A stretch of 64,000 nucleotides of DNA from Paenibacillus sp. LHD-38 (GTDB lineage: Bacteria > Bacillota > Bacilli > Paenibacillales > Paenibacillaceae). The notes beneath the pieces were generated by a model. That model worked only from the letters and a program-made list of their open reading frames with translations. It had not been told where the DNA came from and searched no databases. A program made the translations under genes and the position numbers. Positions 62,237 to 64,000 of the stretch are shown here, piece by piece. The first letter of the stretch is position 1, and each line of letters begins with the position of its first letter. The stretch is taken from NCBI RefSeq assembly GCF_031157315.1, contig NZ_JAVIFU010000023.1, forward strand, positions 51,873 to 115,872, given 5' to 3'.

Positions 62237-63853
62237 ATGACAAACAACATTTCCATATTTGATACGACGCTGCGTGACGGTACTCAAGGTGAAGGCATCA
62301 GCCTGTCAGCGGATGACAAATTAAAAATCGCCCAGAAGCTCGACGCGTTGGGCGTTCATTATATTGAAGGCGGCAATCCAGGAAGCAACAGCAAGGATAT
62401 CGAATTTTTCCAACGGATCAAAGCATTCAACCTTAACGCCAAAATCACCGCATTCGGCAGCACACGCCGTAAGAACAGTTTGGCTGAGCAGGATGCAAGT
62501 CTCGTCCGCATCGCTGAATCGGGGGTTCCGGCCGCAACGCTTGTAGGCAAGTCATGGGACTTTCATGTACATACGGCCCTGCAAACGACACTAGAAGAAA
62601 ACCTTTCGATGATTTATGATTCGATTGCTTTTTTAAAGCAAAACGAAATGGAAGCCTTGTTTGATTCCGAGCATTTCTTCGACGGCTACAAGAATAATCC
62701 GGAGTACGCGATATCCGTATTGAAGAAAGCGCAAGAGGCTGGTGCGAACTGGCTGGTCCTTTGCGATACGAACGGCGGTACGCTTCCGAGCGAAATTCAT
62801 GAGATCGTTTCGCGGGTTAAGCAGGAATTGGTTACACCGATCGGCATCCATACGCATAATGATTGCGAGCTTGCAGTCGCTAACTCCCTCGCAGCTGTTG
62901 AAGCCGGCGCGCGTCAAGTACAAGGCACGATCAATGGCTATGGCGAACGATGCGGCAACGCGAATCTATGCTCGATCATTCCTAACCTGCAAATTAAAAT
63001 GAACTATGACGTGTTGCCGGAAGAGAAGCTTCGCGTGCTCACTAGTACGGCACGCTATATTAGTGAAATCGCGAATGTACATATGCCGGTTGGCCAAGCT
63101 TATGTCGGCAATGCAGCATTCGCGCATAAAGGCGGCATTCACGTCTCCGCTATTATGAAGGACTCCAAAACCTATGAGCACATTCAGCCGGAACTTGTAG
63201 GTAATAAGCAGCGTATTCTCGTCTCTGAGCTAGCGGGACAAAGCAATATTATTTCCAAAGCCAAAGAGCTTGGACTTGACGTTAACGCAAACAATGAAAA
63301 AACGAAGCTCATAATGGATCAAATCAAAGATCTGGAGCATCAAGGCTATCAGTTCGAGGGCGCTGACGCTTCTCTCGAGCTCCTGCTGCGTGAAGCATTC
63401 GGCGGCGAGGTTAAGGAAGTGTTCAAGGTTGAATCGTTCAAAATGCTCGTAGAAAAAACAAACGGTCAAATGATTTCCGAAGCTATCGTCAAGATTAACG
63501 TTGGCGGACAGCAGGTTTACACGGCAGCCGAAGGCAATGGTCCCGTAAACGCGCTCGATAACGCCCTGCGCAAGGCGCTGGTGCAGTTTTATCCCAAGAT
63601 CGAAAGTATACACCTATCCGATTATAAAGTTCGTGTCATCGACGAGAAGGACGCTACAGCCGCTAAGGTCCGCGTACTAATCGAGTCAACAGGACTTGAT
63701 AACACATGGAGCACTGTCGGCGTTTCCAACAATGTCATCGAGGCAAGCTGGGAAGCACTTGTCGACAGCATCCGTTATGCGCTGCTCAACATGGTTAAGG
63801 TCGATAATACGCATGTCGATCCGCTTGATCGCATCGGGCTTGTAAATCATTAA
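62237..63853 (+). CDS. cimA: Citramalate synthase
   Basis: 538 residues, (R)-citramalate synthase that condenses pyruvate and acetyl-CoA in the threonine-independent isoleucine route. HMGL-like TIM barrel with IFDTTLRDGTQGEGISLS, metal-binding HTHNDCELAVANS and GTINGYGERCGNANLCSII. C-terminal LeuA-type regulatory domain (TTAEGNGPVNALDNAL-like region). The CimA subtype is marked by FGSTRRK and SWDFHVHTALQTT. GGAGG precedes the ATG. No other leu or ilv gene is in the window. Confidence 0.95.
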   Translation: MTNNISIFDTTLRDGTQGEGISLSADDKLKIAQKLDALGVHYIEGGNPGSNSKDIEFFQRIKAFNLNAKITAFGSTRRKNSLAEQDASLVRIAESGVPAATLVGKSWDFHVHTALQTTLEENLSMIYDSIAFLKQNEMEALFDSEHFFDGYKNNPEYAISVLKKAQEAGANWLVLCDTNGGTLPSEIHEIVSRVKQELVTPIGIHTHNDCELAVANSLAAVEAGARQVQGTINGYGERCGNANLCSIIPNLQIKMNYDVLPEEKLRVLTSTARYISEIANVHMPVGQAYVGNAAFAHKGGIHVSAIMKDSKTYEHIQPELVGNKQRILVSELAGQSNIISKAKELGLDVNANNEKTKLIMDQIKDLEHQGYQFEGADASLELLLREAFGGEVKEVFKVESFKMLVEKTNGQMISEAIVKINVGGQQVYTAAEGNGPVNALDNALRKALVQFYPKIESIHLSDYKVRVIDEKDATAAKVRVLIESTGLDNTWSTVGVSNNVIEASWEALVDSIRYALLNMVKVDNTHVDPLDRIGLVNH

Positions 63854-63891
63854 TAAAAAAGGGTTGGCTGGAAATCACATTGTAAACTGGT

Positions 63892-63943
63892 ACCCATACA
63901 CTGGACACTTAGAAAAAAGTGTTTAGCGTATGGGTCCTTTTTT
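63892..63943 (+). terminator. Long hairpin with T-run inside the putative IS end
   Basis: A sixteen-pair imperfect stem (63892-63910 with 63917-63935) and TTTTTT from 63938. It would terminate transcripts entering from cimA, whether it belongs to cimA or to the mobile element. Confidence 0.7.
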
Positions 63944-63975
63944 GTATACTGGAATGAACAGTTGGGAGCGAGCTT

Positions 63976-64000
63976 ATGAGTAAAAAACACTTCAATAAAA
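63976..64000 (+). CDS. Partial CDS, possible transposase OrfA start
   Basis: ATG at 63976 with GGGAG 8 bases upstream; only eight codons (MSKKHFNK) before the window ends. A basic start of this kind is common in IS3-type OrfA proteins, but the sequence is too short to confirm. Confidence 0.4.

Larger units (their letters stand above)
63881..64000 (+). mobile_element. Putative left end of an IS3-like insertion sequence (cut by window)
   Basis: It starts with TGTAAACTGG 27 bases after cimA, then a strong hairpin (63892-63935: ACCCATAC/GTATGGGT, ACACTT/AAGTGT), a T6 run, GGGAG and an ATG. TG ends, a terminator-like hairpin guarding the inside, and a short gene starting MSKKHFNK fit IS3-type elements. 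No transposase motif is visible within the window, so this is an inference. Confidence 0.5.

Noticed and set aside
1..64000. CRISPR arrays, tRNA or rRNA genes, defence islands
   Set aside because: None found: no regularly spaced repeats, no cloverleaf-like segments noticed and no recognised defence genes. Two GNAT enzymes and an MFS gene alone are not a system.

Overview
This window is chromosomal DNA from a spore-forming, low-to-mid GC Firmicute. It most likely comes from Paenibacillus or a close relative in the Paenibacillaceae. Supporting observations are the hrcA-grpE-dnaK-dnaJ-prmA-rsmE order behind a CIRCE operator, the lepA/spoIIP/gpr/rpsT/holA neighbourhood, the comE competence locus, spore genes (gpr, spoIIP), strong GGAGG ribosome sites with frequent TTG and GTG starts, and a T-box leader on leuS. 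No rRNA, tRNA, CRISPR array or prophage was seen. Most of the window is core genome read on the minus strand; the genus is inferred, not proven.

Layout. Positions 1-5.3 kb hold a FloA/NfeD membrane-microdomain operon, rpsU-yqeY, a HIT protein and small unknowns. Positions 5.3-14.2 kb hold the recombination nuclease pair addB-addA and an RlmI-like methyltransferase. Positions 14.3-20.4 kb hold a Na/Pi cotransporter-like protein, a Nudix enzyme, mtaB, rsmE, an M50 protease, prmA and a tiny bicistron. Positions 20.5-25.4 kb hold the CIRCE-controlled heat-shock operon. Positions 25.4-34.3 kb hold a GNAT enzyme, hemW, lepA, spoIIP, gpr, rpsT and holA. Positions 34.5-41.9 kb hold an ECF sigma/anti-sigma pair with a candidate self-recognised promoter, then comEC, comEB, metY and comEA, with comER divergent. 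Positions 42.9-45.7 kb hold leuS with a full T-box leader.

Positions 45.7-64 kb are more accessory. They hold an MFS exporter, a DinB-like/GNAT fusion, small conserved proteins, a DEAD-box helicase with a long RGG-like tail, a HAD phosphatase, the coupled rsmF-rsuA pair, a membrane thioredoxin with a PCYCGC lipoprotein, a small alarmone synthetase, class 2 pyrD, ferredoxin, a Y-family polymerase and citramalate synthase. The right edge looks like the first 120 bases of an insertion sequence.

The least ordinary signals are: (1) an L,D-transpeptidase gene carrying two in-frame stop codons in an otherwise intact frame (58892-60298); (2) a 100-base intergenic element present twice, 98/100 identical, that folds into nested hairpins (51850-51949 and 56486-56585); (3) a YjcZ-type mini-protein gene broken by one missing T (51739-51827); (4) the ECF sigma pair inserted between comEC and holA; (5) the thioredoxin/PCYCGC pair; and (6) the IS-like end with a strong hairpin at the right border. 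I do not see a clearly new multi-gene defence or metabolic system.
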